64,000 nt of DNA from Parietichytrium sp. I65-24A (Eukaryota > Sar > Bigyra > Thraustochytrida > Thraustochytriidae), in NCBI GenBank assembly GCA_012862575.1, contig BLSF01000009.1:682001-746000 (forward strand). The letters run 5' to 3'. Below the pieces are notes generated by a model, which was given only the letters and a program-made list of their open reading frames with translations, was not told where the DNA came from and searched no databases. Positions 18,888 through 29,623 of the stretch are shown piece by piece. The translations under genes and the position numbers were made by a program. Each line of letters starts with the position of its first letter. Positions within the stretch are counted from its first letter, which is position 1.

Positions 18888-21800
18888 ATGCCCGGCAAGG
18901 TGCGCGCAGGGCTCCTGGAGCCGTTGGCGGGCGGCAGCGAGGACCCTCTCGGCGAAATAGGATTGTCCGATGACGGCAGTCGCAGGAAAAGGAAGCGGCG
19001 AGCAGGAGGAGAAGGAGGAGGAGCAGGAGGAGAAGGAGGAGGAAGGGGGAAGAAAGAGTGGGCGATGAGAGCGCCGAAAGAACCTCTTTCGCCGAAAAGT
19101 GACAAGATAATGGCGATGCTTTTGAAGCCGTTGAGAGAAAGTCGTGGTAGATTGTCGTTTGAAGAAGAAAATGGTGAGAGAATTTTGATCAAGCCGTGGC
19201 AGCAGCGTGGGATGAACTCGAAATTTGTGTTGGCGGAACGTTCCGCAGGAAAGGTGACGACGGCTGACGGCGATGATGGAGATAGAGATGGCCATGGACA
19301 CGATGATGATAATATTAATGATAATGGGGACGGTCCCGTGGACAGGAATTCGGGAGACATGGGAGGTATGGAGATCAGAGATGCTGGAGATCAAGGGAAT
19401 GCAGAGGTTATACGCCGGCAAATGTCAGAAGACGCATTCAATGAGTGGCAAAGGGAGAAAAGGAGGCAGCAGAAGATCTTGCGGACGGTGTCCGAGCAAA
19501 TGCTCCAGCGGGACGCATTGCATGCAGAACAACGCCAGGAGAACTCGAAAGCCAGCGTGAGACTTTGGAAGACCAAGAAGAAACTGAGCGACCTGCACTC
19601 GAGGATTGCTGATCGGCGGCAAAAGGGGACCAAGCTGCCCTCGCAAATCAAAACTCCTTTGCGAGGGGGCAAAACTCAGAAGAATGAAGGCGCCGCGAAG
19701 AAGGGTGGCAAGTCTCGCGCGCAACTCAAAGGCCGGAGACAGATGCGTAACGAAGCTGACGCGCTTGAGATTCAAGTTTTGGAGCTCGAAAAACAATTAA
19801 AGCTGCAGCTGAGAAATCAGATCGACGAAGAGAAAGCAGCTCAACAGCCAAGTCCCCAAACCAAAAACGTGTTGCGCAAAACTCGCGCCCCAGTTCTGAC
19901 CAGTGAGGAGCTTGCGAACAAGTATTCTCGAGCCGACATATCAATTGGAAAGCTGGCTGTGCTGCTTGACAACACAAAAAGTAAGCTGAAAACCATATTC
20001 GATCGCTTTGATAAAAGCGGTGATGGCAAAATATCCCGACCTGAGTTTTGCTCCATGATCAACTACGTCTCAGCCGAGTTTAACACTGGAGACATTGATC
20101 TCGTCTTCGCATTGGTGGATCGTGACGGTAGCGGTGTAATTGCATTTTCTGAGCTAGACTCTGCGCTTCGAAATTTGCCTCCAGGCCTCGTGACGGATGT
20201 GAGTAAACTTCAAAGAGTGGAAAGAAAAGCCGCGGGGCGTGCGCGCGAAGAGTATTATCTGAACTTTAAGGAGAGAATGCCGAAGCGGGTGTTTGCGAGA
20301 TTGGATCAACCAAGCCTGTACATTGCGATGCATACTTGGAAGCGAGCAGTCAAGTTAGGGATGACCCCCGAGTCTCAGCGTCGGGTTGTCGAATCTTTAG
20401 TCGCAACCGAACGGGTTCTCAACATTTTGCGTGAGGAAATGAACGCCAATAAGTCTCGCTTTCTCAATGTCTTTCGCGAACTTGATAAGAGTGGAGATGG
20501 ACTTGTTGATAAGAGGGAATTGGCGGCCGCCTTGAAAACGTTTGGAGTGCCCCAATCTGACTGTAAAAGCTCTGCCAAACATGTATTTCAGTATGTGGAC
20601 AAAGATGGGGACAAACATATAGAATACTTGGAGCTCGTGCGAGCAATAAAGTCCATGGACCGCTCGAGAATGAACTCCAAGCTTGACAGAAAAGCAAAAC
20701 TTACAAAGAAGGTCACAGAATCAGACTTGCCAAATAAGAAAATGACGAAGGCCACAGCTAAGCTTCGCCCTTCAACATCCGAGCTACATGAGTTAGACTC
20801 GCGGCTTGAAGCGGTACGAAGAAGAGTTGATTCCAGCAAGGTGGCAAGGTCTCGAGAAGACCGTCATAAGTCTCGAAAAAATCTTTCTGAGAAGCAGACC
20901 GAATCAGATGCCGGAGTTGGAGAGCAACAAACCTTGCCACCAGAAGGAACACAGCTTGGATCAGGACAGGCTCTGGGGAAGAAAAATCCGGCGAGAGACT
21001 CAAAAGTGACATCGGTAAGAATTAACCCGGCAAAGTCCCCGTATGTTTCTAGTAAAAGCAGGAAAGCCAAAGCGATGAACAAGAAGAAAGCAAAAGAAAG
21101 CCCCACTCGGACTAGAGAGGGGACTCCAGATATAGAGGAGCTCATTGAGAAAGCTGGGCTTGAAGGTATTTTGAGCCCGTCACAACAGGACCTAAATAGA
21201 GCTGAGCGGAACTCAGAAACTGCATCAAATACGGATATTGACGAAGTCCAGAGTGTCTTCGATGACACGGAACCTCGTAGAATTGACGTGGATGCAGAAA
21301 GCTCTGATGCGGAGCAACTTTCAAAATCACAGAGTAAGATGTCTCCTATGGCTTCTGATGTGGCGTCGGACGAGGAGCCTTCAGAAGGATACGAGAGCGA
21401 TGCATTTGAGGCCGAGGAGGTGGCGGAAGACCCTGACGGCGGGGAGTTTCTGAACCAACCTATTGAGCTCGATTCGCCCTCTTCTCCAGCTCAAAACACA
21501 TGCGTAAACGTTGATTGTGAGGATCCGCTGGATCAATTGCCTGCATCAGTTTCCCCGTCTGAATTGGTGATAGTGCCAAACAAAGCTGGTGATGATACAA
21601 CAGAGAAACTTGAACGAGATGATCAAGTTGCATCAGTCGCAAGCTCTCCAGTAACAGATAGCGTTAATGAGGACCAAGAGCTCGAAGTCAAACCTGAGAA
21701 CGATGCCTTTCATTCTGCGAGACTTGTATCGGCAAAGGCTGAAACTACCGAGAGCAAGGAGGGTGAGAGCACTGAAGAAGGCAGAGACAGTATGAAAGCG

Positions 21801-24593
21801 AACCTTTGCGGACCTTATGACACCGATAGCGGCCAAAGTGGTGTTGGTCTTGGCGTTGCCCTGTCTCCCTCGCCTTCTGCGAACATCGAGACCTGCTCGA
21901 GTGAGGTTGAAAATTATAGTTATGGCGATGAGCAAAACGCAGACCGAGCAGAGGAGGTACAATTGGATGTGACCGAGGCCGACTCGCAGCCGACCGAAGC
22001 CGCTGGCTCGGTTTTTCGAAATCTTGCCGGACAGGTCGCCGCTGAGGCCCTGGAAATTGGGATTCAGGCAAGCATGCCATCTTCGAGCGCACTCTCAGAG
22101 GCAAATATAGTGGAGGGGACGCACCGAGTAGCTGCGCGTCCAACGGAGTCAAATAATGATGAAGTGAATTGCGAGTCGATGAGCCAAGCTTCGGCTGGTA
22201 GAGATCTCAACATAGACAGCTTCGCGTTAGAATGCAACGATTTGGGAGATTCTGTAGATGAGTACTTTGCCAACGCCAGTGCAGCCCCGGGCGAGTCTAA
22301 TACGGAGAGTCTAGATGAAGTGGGATCATTGAAAAACACGCCTGAAGACCATCTAGATGGAGCAATCGCAGATTATGCGAATGGAGAAGTTACGATGGTT
22401 TCAGAAAACCTTGAGATCAACCTTGGTGATAGGATAGGTGCTGAAGTGGCGTTCAAGGATACAAACTCGCCATTGAGCGGAGATGAGGAAGAATGTCACG
22501 ACTTGAAGAAGTCGGAACAAATTCCAGAAGAGCAAGACCAAACCGGAAAAGACCTCGAAAAGAGTCCTCTTTTGCAGAGCGAATCGAAGAGCGATGTTTT
22601 CGATTCGGTTGAGTTCGAAGACCTTGACGCAGCGACAAGCGATATTGATTTGTTGAAAGCGGATACCAACGCCACAGTCGATTCATCTCACGCCGCGGAA
22701 TTACCTGACGCTCAAGAGGAGTTGAGCAGTCCAACAGAAAATTTGTTTGAAGGTATTGCAATCCGAGGAGTTGATGTGGACGAGGATTTGAATGCATCGC
22801 CGATCACGGAGTTGAGTGTCGCGCAAGACGAGTCGAGTGGCTCGAAAGGAAATGTACATCACGACTCTGCACCTTACCACAAAGAGAATTCTGAAGCGCC
22901 CGCAGACGCTACAGCTAGAACAGCTGATGTGGATGAGAATTCAAATTTATCTCCCCTCGCGGGAAGTTCTGGTGAAATTGCTTGTGATCAAGATAACGCG
23001 ACAGAAGATCTACTTTGCAGCTCAGCACCTCGATACGGCGATGACGATGCGTCAAGAGAGAGCGACGAAGCTCACAAAGTCGGTGAGCCTAAAAGCAAAA
23101 GTATCATCGCGGGGATGGATGACGAAGAGAGTCCTACACCCTCGCCTGTCGCTAAGACTTGTGACATTGCTATTTCCGATCAAGACAGCGCCTCGGGCCA
23201 ATCAGGACAGCTCCTATCAGCACCTAACTACGCAGATGATGCGCACGAGCAAGTCTCTTCCATGGAAACGGGAAACCTTTCTCTCCATGCGGGGATAAAT
23301 AGCGAGCTAGTTGATTCCGGCTCAGATTTAGAATGCCGTGTTGAAAAAGGGTCTCCAGCGGTGGATTCATTTAGAGATGAGGATCATTCACAGAGGCCAC
23401 TTGCCGCGGATTCTCCAGGACAAGAGGAGGAAAATGTGAGCCAAACCTTTGGTGAGAAGAGCCATTCTGAGGTCTTTGTGGACCCTCCTGGCACTCATAG
23501 GACAGCTGCCGTAGAGGAGAGACTTGAAGTTGCTCAAGTAGCGGATTCAGATGATTTCCAGGAACTCGCTGATGATTCTCTTGGGGTTCACGATACTAAA
23601 GCAGTGGAGCGCGTCCAGGATCCTGGGGAAATCTCTGCAATTCATGTGATGGAGAGCAGCAACGTTCCAAACGATGAATACCTTACCGTTCAGAAAGGGA
23701 CATCAAGCTCTCAAGAAGAAAAACACATGGAGAGTTCGGAGCTCAAGACTACTGAGAACTGCAATTTGACTCCTTCGCTTGAGAATTCAGATTCAGAGCT
23801 GCAGCAAGCACTGAGGGTTGATGAGAGCGGCAGAGGACAGGAGGAAAGTGAGGTGCCACAATGTTCCAATGATGCAACTAGCGCGTTTGGTCTAGAAGGC
23901 TCAGAGGAACCATCGGCCGGAGCGGTGGAGGCCGGGGACGAAAACGGCACCAGCACGAATACCTCATTTGTGGAGACCAAAGTTCTAAGGGAGCCTCATA
24001 TTGGGGAGGTGATTTCTTGTGAGGGGGAAAGTTCGGACCAATTGGAGGAGAAAGCAGAAAGCGGTCTAGCCGTGAATGCAAGCTTGGCAGCGACTGTGGG
24101 TAACGCAGAGTCTGCAGCGGAAAGCAATCGCGGCGCGGAAGGTCCGTTTAATGAAGTTGCCATACTGATGAGGCAAGGATCGGTCGATAGCGAGGGAAAT
24201 GTGATTCCTAGCACAAACAACTCGCTCATGCGTACAGTCCCGTCGTTTCATCGTGATTGTTCGCGGGATTCATCCGGATTCAATATTGCTTCGGACAAAT
24301 GCACCGATGGAGGCTTTAGTATCGAAGACTATGGCGTGGTGAGCCCAGGAACGAAGAGACAAAACTCCGCGACCTGGCGCAAATCAAGCACAGAACATGT
24401 GATGAAGGAGCTCGATAACTCGCTCTCTCAAAAGTATTGCGAGGACGAGGCCAATGAACTCTATGACCCAGAGATTGACAACTACGTTTCAAATTATTTC
24501 GAAGAGCAATCTTCCGACACTTGGGATGACAACGACCTCAACTCGCACGTAAGCGAATCCCCGCGCTACTCCATTCCCCCCGAGACAGACTAA
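18888..24593 (+). CDS. 1901-residue protein with four EF-hands and a long acidic disordered tail
   Basis: One uninterrupted frame begins at ATG 18888. The N-terminus is Gly/Glu/Arg low-complexity (about residues 25-60), then helical and basic with coiled-coil character (about 180-330). Two EF-hand pairs follow: DKSGDGKISRPE and DRDGSGVIAFSE (about 375-430), then DKSGDGLVDKRE and DKDGDKHIEYLE (about 530-585). All loops keep acidic first, third and fifth positions, so calcium binding is expected. From about residue 590 a basic Ser/Lys-rich stretch leads into more than 1,000 residues of Glu/Asp/Ser-rich, apparently disordered sequence. That part has loose internal repetition (recurring LSPxxGSSGE- and DVDExxNxSP-like phrases between 1290 and 1440). 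A short ordered-looking C-terminus ends in YSIPPETD. No membrane segment is visible. It is a calcium-regulated scaffold at best guess; I do not recognise a named orthologue. Confidence 0.88.
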   Translation: MPGKVRAGLLEPLAGGSEDPLGEIGLSDDGSRRKRKRRAGGEGGGAGGEGGGRGKKEWAMRAPKEPLSPKSDKIMAMLLKPLRESRGRLSFEEENGERILIKPWQQRGMNSKFVLAERSAGKVTTADGDDGDRDGHGHDDDNINDNGDGPVDRNSGDMGGMEIRDAGDQGNAEVIRRQMSEDAFNEWQREKRRQQKILRTVSEQMLQRDALHAEQRQENSKASVRLWKTKKKLSDLHSRIADRRQKGTKLPSQIKTPLRGGKTQKNEGAAKKGGKSRAQLKGRRQMRNEADALEIQVLELEKQLKLQLRNQIDEEKAAQQPSPQTKNVLRKTRAPVLTSEELANKYSRADISIGKLAVLLDNTKSKLKTIFDRFDKSGDGKISRPEFCSMINYVSAEFNTGDIDLVFALVDRDGSGVIAFSELDSALRNLPPGLVTDVSKLQRVERKAAGRAREEYYLNFKERMPKRVFARLDQPSLYIAMHTWKRAVKLGMTPESQRRVVESLVATERVLNILREEMNANKSRFLNVFRELDKSGDGLVDKRELAAALKTFGVPQSDCKSSAKHVFQYVDKDGDKHIEYLELVRAIKSMDRSRMNSKLDRKAKLTKKVTESDLPNKKMTKATAKLRPSTSELHELDSRLEAVRRRVDSSKVARSREDRHKSRKNLSEKQTESDAGVGEQQTLPPEGTQLGSGQALGKKNPARDSKVTSVRINPAKSPYVSSKSRKAKAMNKKKAKESPTRTREGTPDIEELIEKAGLEGILSPSQQDLNRAERNSETASNTDIDEVQSVFDDTEPRRIDVDAESSDAEQLSKSQSKMSPMASDVASDEEPSEGYESDAFEAEEVAEDPDGGEFLNQPIELDSPSSPAQNTCVNVDCEDPLDQLPASVSPSELVIVPNKAGDDTTEKLERDDQVASVASSPVTDSVNEDQELEVKPENDAFHSARLVSAKAETTESKEGESTEEGRDSMKANLCGPYDTDSGQSGVGLGVALSPSPSANIETCSSEVENYSYGDEQNADRAEEVQLDVTEADSQPTEAAGSVFRNLAGQVAAEALEIGIQASMPSSSALSEANIVEGTHRVAARPTESNNDEVNCESMSQASAGRDLNIDSFALECNDLGDSVDEYFANASAAPGESNTESLDEVGSLKNTPEDHLDGAIADYANGEVTMVSENLEINLGDRIGAEVAFKDTNSPLSGDEEECHDLKKSEQIPEEQDQTGKDLEKSPLLQSESKSDVFDSVEFEDLDAATSDIDLLKADTNATVDSSHAAELPDAQEELSSPTENLFEGIAIRGVDVDEDLNASPITELSVAQDESSGSKGNVHHDSAPYHKENSEAPADATARTADVDENSNLSPLAGSSGEIACDQDNATEDLLCSSAPRYGDDDASRESDEAHKVGEPKSKSIIAGMDDEESPTPSPVAKTCDIAISDQDSASGQSGQLLSAPNYADDAHEQVSSMETGNLSLHAGINSELVDSGSDLECRVEKGSPAVDSFRDEDHSQRPLAADSPGQEEENVSQTFGEKSHSEVFVDPPGTHRTAAVEERLEVAQVADSDDFQELADDSLGVHDTKAVERVQDPGEISAIHVMESSNVPNDEYLTVQKGTSSSQEEKHMESSELKTTENCNLTPSLENSDSELQQALRVDESGRGQEESEVPQCSNDATSAFGLEGSEEPSAGAVEAGDENGTSTNTSFVETKVLREPHIGEVISCEGESSDQLEEKAESGLAVNASLAATVGNAESAAESNRGAEGPFNEVAILMRQGSVDSEGNVIPSTNNSLMRTVPSFHRDCSRDSSGFNIASDKCTDGGFSIEDYGVVSPGTKRQNSATWRKSSTEHVMKELDNSLSQKYCEDEANELYDPEIDNYVSNYFEEQSSDTWDDNDLNSHVSESPRYSIPPETD

Positions 24594-25049
24594 TCGTGAA
24601 AGACGGTTATTCTGCGATGTCAGTGGGTCACTAGCCCTCCGTAAACCAACGTGTACCTCCGCTAGTTACCTCACTAGCCCCTCTACAGGGTGCAACCACA
24701 GTGCAAGTTTGCGCGCGACGGGTGCAAGTGTGAGACCACCCTGGCGAATTTCGTCCAATTTGCACAGAATTTGTTATTTTCGGGCTTGTTGCTGGCCTTT
24801 TGCAGATCCGAGTTCAGGTGTAAAGGCGCCCACACTGTCGCGGGAGTCTCATCGCGAGCCTCTGCCTTCTGTGACTTGCCTTGGCCTTGGCCTGGCCTAT
24901 GAGTCTGAGCTGGTACGACAGTGAGAGAGTACTGGCTGGCGCTCTAGTACCTTCTGTCTCTCAGCACACACAAGCGTAGCCGTGTAAAATGAATATTTCT
25001 CTCTTGTCTTCTGCATGCTCCCTCCTGTTCGATTTTCTTACATGATCTT

Positions 25050-25091
25050 CATGATCTGATCTGATCTGATTTGATCTGATCTGATCTGACT
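25050..25091. repeat. (GATCT)n microsatellite
   Basis: About seven head-to-tail GATCT/GATTT units with one interruption, ending directly in the intergenic motif CTGACTGTGAGT. Confidence 0.85.
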
Positions 25092-26588
25092 GTGAGTTTT
25101 GTTTCGTTCTCGAAAATTTTTGTGCTCTGCGATCTCTGCAATACCGATATTGAGTACCGACCCTAATGTCACTGTTTCGATACCTTTTCCGGTAAGCAAG
25201 AAGACGTCACTGTGTTGGAGAGAAAGTGAGTGAGCCTTTTACTCGAATTTTCTCTCACAGCCACATACGTCCCAAAAGACGTCCGAGCGGGAGCATGGAG
25301 GAGCTCGAAGGAGCTCGGAGACGCAGGTCACTCGGCACCGATATTGATTTCGGAGGATTTGATTACTCACGTGTGAGCACTGAGTACCTGTCGCGAGAAG
25401 AGACTGAGGCTCCTGGCGAAAGCAACAGACGCCTTGCACCGCCTGGCATCCGAGTCACACTTCATCCCATATCTCTCTCTACAGGAGCACACTCGCTACT
25501 GACAGTGATGTTCTTGAGATGGCTCGGTCGAGTGCGAAGAAGGCACCAGTAAGTTCATTGGGACATGGAGCTCTCGCAGCCGCGAATGACCGAGCTGCTC
25601 GTTCCTGCTTTTGTGGAGTTTTCGCACCAGGACTGCATGGCTTTTGATAGATCTCGAACTGGTTCGCCACTCTCGTCCAACTTTTTAGTCCATCCCGGGG
25701 TGTGGCCAATGCGACCACGCGACCTTGCCACCGTGTACTGACTGCGAGTACCGTCAAGTACCAACACACGCTGACTCGCAGGGCTGCCTGCCGGCTTGCA
25801 CAGTGCATCCGTCTTCTCTTCCATCCTCCCAACACTGCGACCGACTGTGTGGATTGATTGACCAACTCCGCGATGCGCAAATCAGCCATTTTTTTTTTAT
25901 CAGGAGCCGAGGAAACTCGACATTTGATTGATTGACTAATTCAAATGGCAGCGAGTGAATCATCCAGAATCCAGAATTCTGACTTCTGACTCCTGGTCGC
26001 GGTCTAGCTGGACTGCGAACATGCTTGACTGCCTGACGGCCCTGTTCGCAGCGTGCAACTTGCGTCGCTGCTCACAATTGTCAATAGTCGTCGCCGATCT
26101 CACCATCCACTGCGAGCTCATCGAAATCGATCATCCAATTGTCTCATCGGAACGGAACAAACTCGCAGTCCATGCGACTATTTAATTAATAAAGAGAGAC
26201 AGCACAGTCTGTCTGTTTGTCATTCACAAACTACGTCAACCACGTGAACTGTCTTCCGATTTACTCACCCAACATTCTTCTTCTGCACGTTGCAGCTTGC
26301 AAGCAAGCTCATTACCACTACCAGTACGCACTCTCAGTGCAAACTCCCTCCCTCGCTTTACTAGTAGTCTAATTTTTTACTTATTTTGTTATTATAGGAC
26401 TCACACATCACAGATCGTACTCTAGATAGGAAAGTATTACGTGCTAGTACTATGCCATGTGTTGGTCTGGTTTTGCAAACTTTGCTTCGCCATCGATCGA
26501 TCGATCAATTCAAAAGAAATGATGATCTGCGGTAATGTATCGCAATGGATTGGGAGGAACGTCGCTTTGTTTTTTATTTTTTCCGTCA

Positions 26589-26616
26589 AAGAAGGAAGGA
26601 AGGAAGGAAGGAAGGA
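26589..26616. repeat. (GGAA)n microsatellite
   Basis: GAAGGAAGGAAGGAAGGAAGGA, a short perfect tetranucleotide repeat in the gene-poor tract. Confidence 0.85.
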
Positions 26617-27543
26617 CTTTTTAAAAGAAATAGAGTTGGAGTTGCACCACCCGGATGAAAGTACTGGTAGGATCATTCACGACATTATCTAAGGGCCAGA
26701 GTGGAAGGAAATGGATTCTCTGCAGAGAATGAACGAACCCAGATGGCACTACTGCATTGCATAGCACTCCTGTACACCGCTCGGATCTTATCCCACCTCA
26801 ATCGTTTACAGTAGCCAACTCCTCCTCCTCCCTGAGTGCTTATGGGGTAGTGACTAGTAGGTAGGGGATAGCGCAAGACATTTCTTCTTCTACTTCTTCC
26901 TCCTCCCCACTTCATACTTCCTCCTAGGTTGTGCGGGAATTGCCGAATATATATAATTTACATAGAACCTGTGACTTTATCATCATCATTTCCAACATCT
27001 TGATGCGTTACTCATCCGTAATATTAATCAAATTACAAATCAACTCGAGGGAGAGAAAAGCATAGTGACGTTATGAAAAACAAATTCGAAAACTCAATCG
27101 AAAACAGAAAACACTAATTGAGCAAACCGACCCCCACACAACCTGCATCCTCTACTCCTCCCACCTACTGTATACCATAGCGGTACCTGCAAAAGATGCA
27201 CGGCCGCCCCATCAATCCACTGTGCCCCACTCCTGCCCCCTACTCCACAGCTATCATATACGCTAGCACCAACTCGAAGAGTGAGTGTGCGGGGGGAGAG
27301 AGCTGTGCAAGCGTTCCGGAGAGAAAAGGCTAGGTGGCCAGTAAGGTGCGCCGTACATTTGTAATGGGGCGGCAGTAGGAGTGCGGAGTGAAGAGCTCCG
27401 GCAACGAAAAAAAGAGGACGGGCAGACCCCAAACGCGTTTAGAGCGTTTAAGTTTAAGTATTTCCGTGGCGGCGCGGCAAAGAGCAGACGCTGAATTGAA
27501 AGTTGAAAGTTGAACATTGAAAGTTGAAACAAGAGTGCGAAAG

Positions 27544-28890
27544 ATGGCTGACGACAAGGTAGTTGAGAAGGAGTCCCGCGAGAGGTCCGGCAGCACCAGC
27601 TCGAGCGGGTCCGCCAAGAAGCGCAAGGTGTCCTACGTGAACCTGACCTCGCACCCTGGCGTGGCCAAGAGCAACCCAATCCCAATTGAATGGGGCAACG
27701 GAGACCCGCTCATCCGCGGACCAGTGGTGTGCACTGGGCAGAACAACAGCCGCAGAAATGCGATCGGAGCGCACGGAGGATCGTACTGCGTGTACCGCGC
27801 GCTGGCCATCGCATGCAACGCGCTGGACCCGGACTACAAGCCAAACTTCACCAACACGCAGCCAGCCGCTAAGATCGGGCCATTCCCACAGTGGGCAGAC
27901 CCTGAGAAGATCGTGACCATCGACCCTTTCGGAGCAGTCGTGCCAACCGTCTACGAGGAGGACATCAAGAAGGGCATCGATGCTCGCCCAACCATCGCCA
28001 TCACCAAGGCTCACGTCGACTTTCCTGAGGTCAAGGAGGCTGTGCGCGTCGGTCGTCTTAAGGCTGACGGAAAGATCCTCACCGCGGACGGCCAGGTGCA
28101 CGTGACCAAGGCTGCCATCGAGCCTGTGTGGTACCTCCCTGGAGTGGCCAAGCGCTTCGGCTGTACCGAGGCACGCCTCCGCGAGCTTCTCTTCAAGGAG
28201 ACCAACGGCATGTACCCTGAGCTCCTCACCCGTACCGACTTGGACGTCTTCCTTCCACCAATCGGAGGTTTGACCATCTACATCTTCGGAGATGTCGCAG
28301 CCATCACTGACCCGGAAAAGAAACTCGCTGTGCGCGTCCACGACGAGTGCAACGGATCCGATGTGTTTGGAAGTGACATCTGCACTTGCCGTCCATACCT
28401 CGCCCATGGTATCGAGGTCGCCATCGAGACTGCTCAGCAGGGAGGCGCTGGTATCATCATCTACTTCCGCAAGGAGGGCCGCGCTCTCGGAGAGGTGACC
28501 AAATACCTTGTATACAACGCTCGCAAACGCCAGGAAGGTGGAGACAAGGCAAGCGAGTACTTTAACTGCACACAGAACGTCGCTGGAGTCCAGGACAGCC
28601 GCTTCCAAGCGCTCATGCCTGATGCTCTCCACTGGCTCGGAGTCACCAAGATCGACCGGTTTGTGTCCATGAGTAACATGAAGTACGACGCCATCACCAG
28701 CAGTGGTATCGAGATTGTTGAGCGCGTCCCAATTCCAGAGGAGCTTGTGCCAAAGGATGCTCAGGTCGAGATTGCTGCAAAGGTTTTCGCTGGATACGAA
28801 GGTGGCAGCGTGTACAAGGTCAACGAGGAAACCCTCAAGACCGTCACTGGCCGCAACCGCGAGGAACTCGGAGTGGCTGACGAGAAGTAA
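27544..28890 (+). CDS. URC1: GTP cyclohydrolase II-like protein, URC1 (uracil catabolism) family
   Basis: The protein is 448 residues from the ATG at 27544 in strong context (cgaaagATGGCT). A Ser-rich N-terminal 30 residues precede the conserved domain. The C-terminal half carries the GTP cyclohydrolase II zinc site C-x10-C-x-C (HDECNGSDVFGSDICTC), the FRKEGRALGEVTKYLVYNAR segment equivalent to RibA's REGRGIGL region, and the DSRF...ALHWLGV block. The long N-terminal domain (TSHPGVAKSNPIPIEWG, RNAIGAHGGSYCVYRAL) distinguishes URC1-type proteins from riboflavin-pathway RibA. In yeasts URC1 acts in the URC uracil-degradation pathway. Here the same role is inferred from family only, and no other URC gene is in the window. 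Codon choice is strongly C-ending and CCA-rich compared with neighbours, suggesting high expression or a different history. Confidence 0.88.
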   Translation: MADDKVVEKESRERSGSTSSSGSAKKRKVSYVNLTSHPGVAKSNPIPIEWGNGDPLIRGPVVCTGQNNSRRNAIGAHGGSYCVYRALAIACNALDPDYKPNFTNTQPAAKIGPFPQWADPEKIVTIDPFGAVVPTVYEEDIKKGIDARPTIAITKAHVDFPEVKEAVRVGRLKADGKILTADGQVHVTKAAIEPVWYLPGVAKRFGCTEARLRELLFKETNGMYPELLTRTDLDVFLPPIGGLTIYIFGDVAAITDPEKKLAVRVHDECNGSDVFGSDICTCRPYLAHGIEVAIETAQQGGAGIIIYFRKEGRALGEVTKYLVYNARKRQEGGDKASEYFNCTQNVAGVQDSRFQALMPDALHWLGVTKIDRFVSMSNMKYDAITSSGIEIVERVPIPEELVPKDAQVEIAAKVFAGYEGGSVYKVNEETLKTVTGRNREELGVADEK

Positions 28891-29623
28891 GCTCGCCTGC
28901 TCTGTTGATTTTTTTCTTTACAGTCAAGTCGCGCTATGCGAGACTTCTCTGTTGCATGCTGTTTTCTGTCGCACTTCTCTAATGTGGTTTCGATCTCGTA
29001 TCGTTGAGTTGTGACACTTCTCAGATTTACGAACGAAGCCATTAGAGTCAAACTAAAGGTTCGAGCTCTTCTCTCTCTTTGTTCAATCGATGTTCAAAGG
29101 AGAATGAGGAAGAGTGCGGACCTCGAAACGTTTCCCTAACTCCAAAACGAAAGTGATGTTCACTACTTTTACTTTACCCCTTTTCTTTTATAGATTGGAA
29201 GTCTTTGCATTAGTGATAAGGTCCCATAACACAAACTGCTGATTGTTATGACCGGCTTGGAAGAATGTCCCTTTCGAAGCGCAACAGCTGCATGTTATCG
29301 GTGAAAGGAAGTCTCCGTTTCCGTCCGAAGGGCGTGTTGCTGGTCGGGTAACACTGAGCTTTCAACGTTGCTCGCAACTTGGTCAAAGTTGCAGCTTCAT
29401 CAAAGCTGCGAGAGATTGCGGAGGTATGTAACGTTCATAGATGTGGAGCAAATGAAGTCGTTCCTTCAACTAAGCAAGGACGAATGAAGATCCAGCCTCG
29501 GATGGTCCTTGCGGCACCTTCGCAGGAAATGAGCTTGACTTTGCCTCGCCGCCGAGAGATGGAGAGCTCTCACAAGAGGGATGCAAACGCTGCATTTCTT
29601 CCCTTCCTTCCTTCCTTCCCGAT
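28891..29623. other. convergent intergenic region
   Basis: 733 bp between the 3' ends of the URC1-like gene and the coiled-coil gene. It is T-rich just after the URC1 stop, with a (CTTC)n run at about 29598-29616 adjoining the coiled-coil gene's stop. No gene recognised. Confidence 0.5.

Larger units (their letters stand above)
24594..27543. other. gene-poor tract, 2.95 kb
   Basis: No secure gene. The tract holds a CTGATCTGAT microsatellite (25060-25091), motif copies CTGACTGTGAGT (25086), CTGACAGTGATG (25499) and CTGACTGCGAGT (25738), an (ATCG)n run near 26490, and a (GGAA)n run at 26589-26616. Two weak coding candidates lie near 25295 and 25519, the latter described under findings. The right end is the leader of the URC1-like gene and contains a (TTGAAAG) repetition at about 27494-27527. 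Confidence 0.5.

Noticed and set aside
25479-25889. 136-codon minus-strand open frame
   Set aside because: Starts at a poor site, translation looks random and overlaps intergenic motif copies; no domain recognised.
29050-29075. tRNA B-box-like GGTTCGAGCTC
   Set aside because: No matching A-box or acceptor stem at the right distance; I found no tRNA gene in the window.
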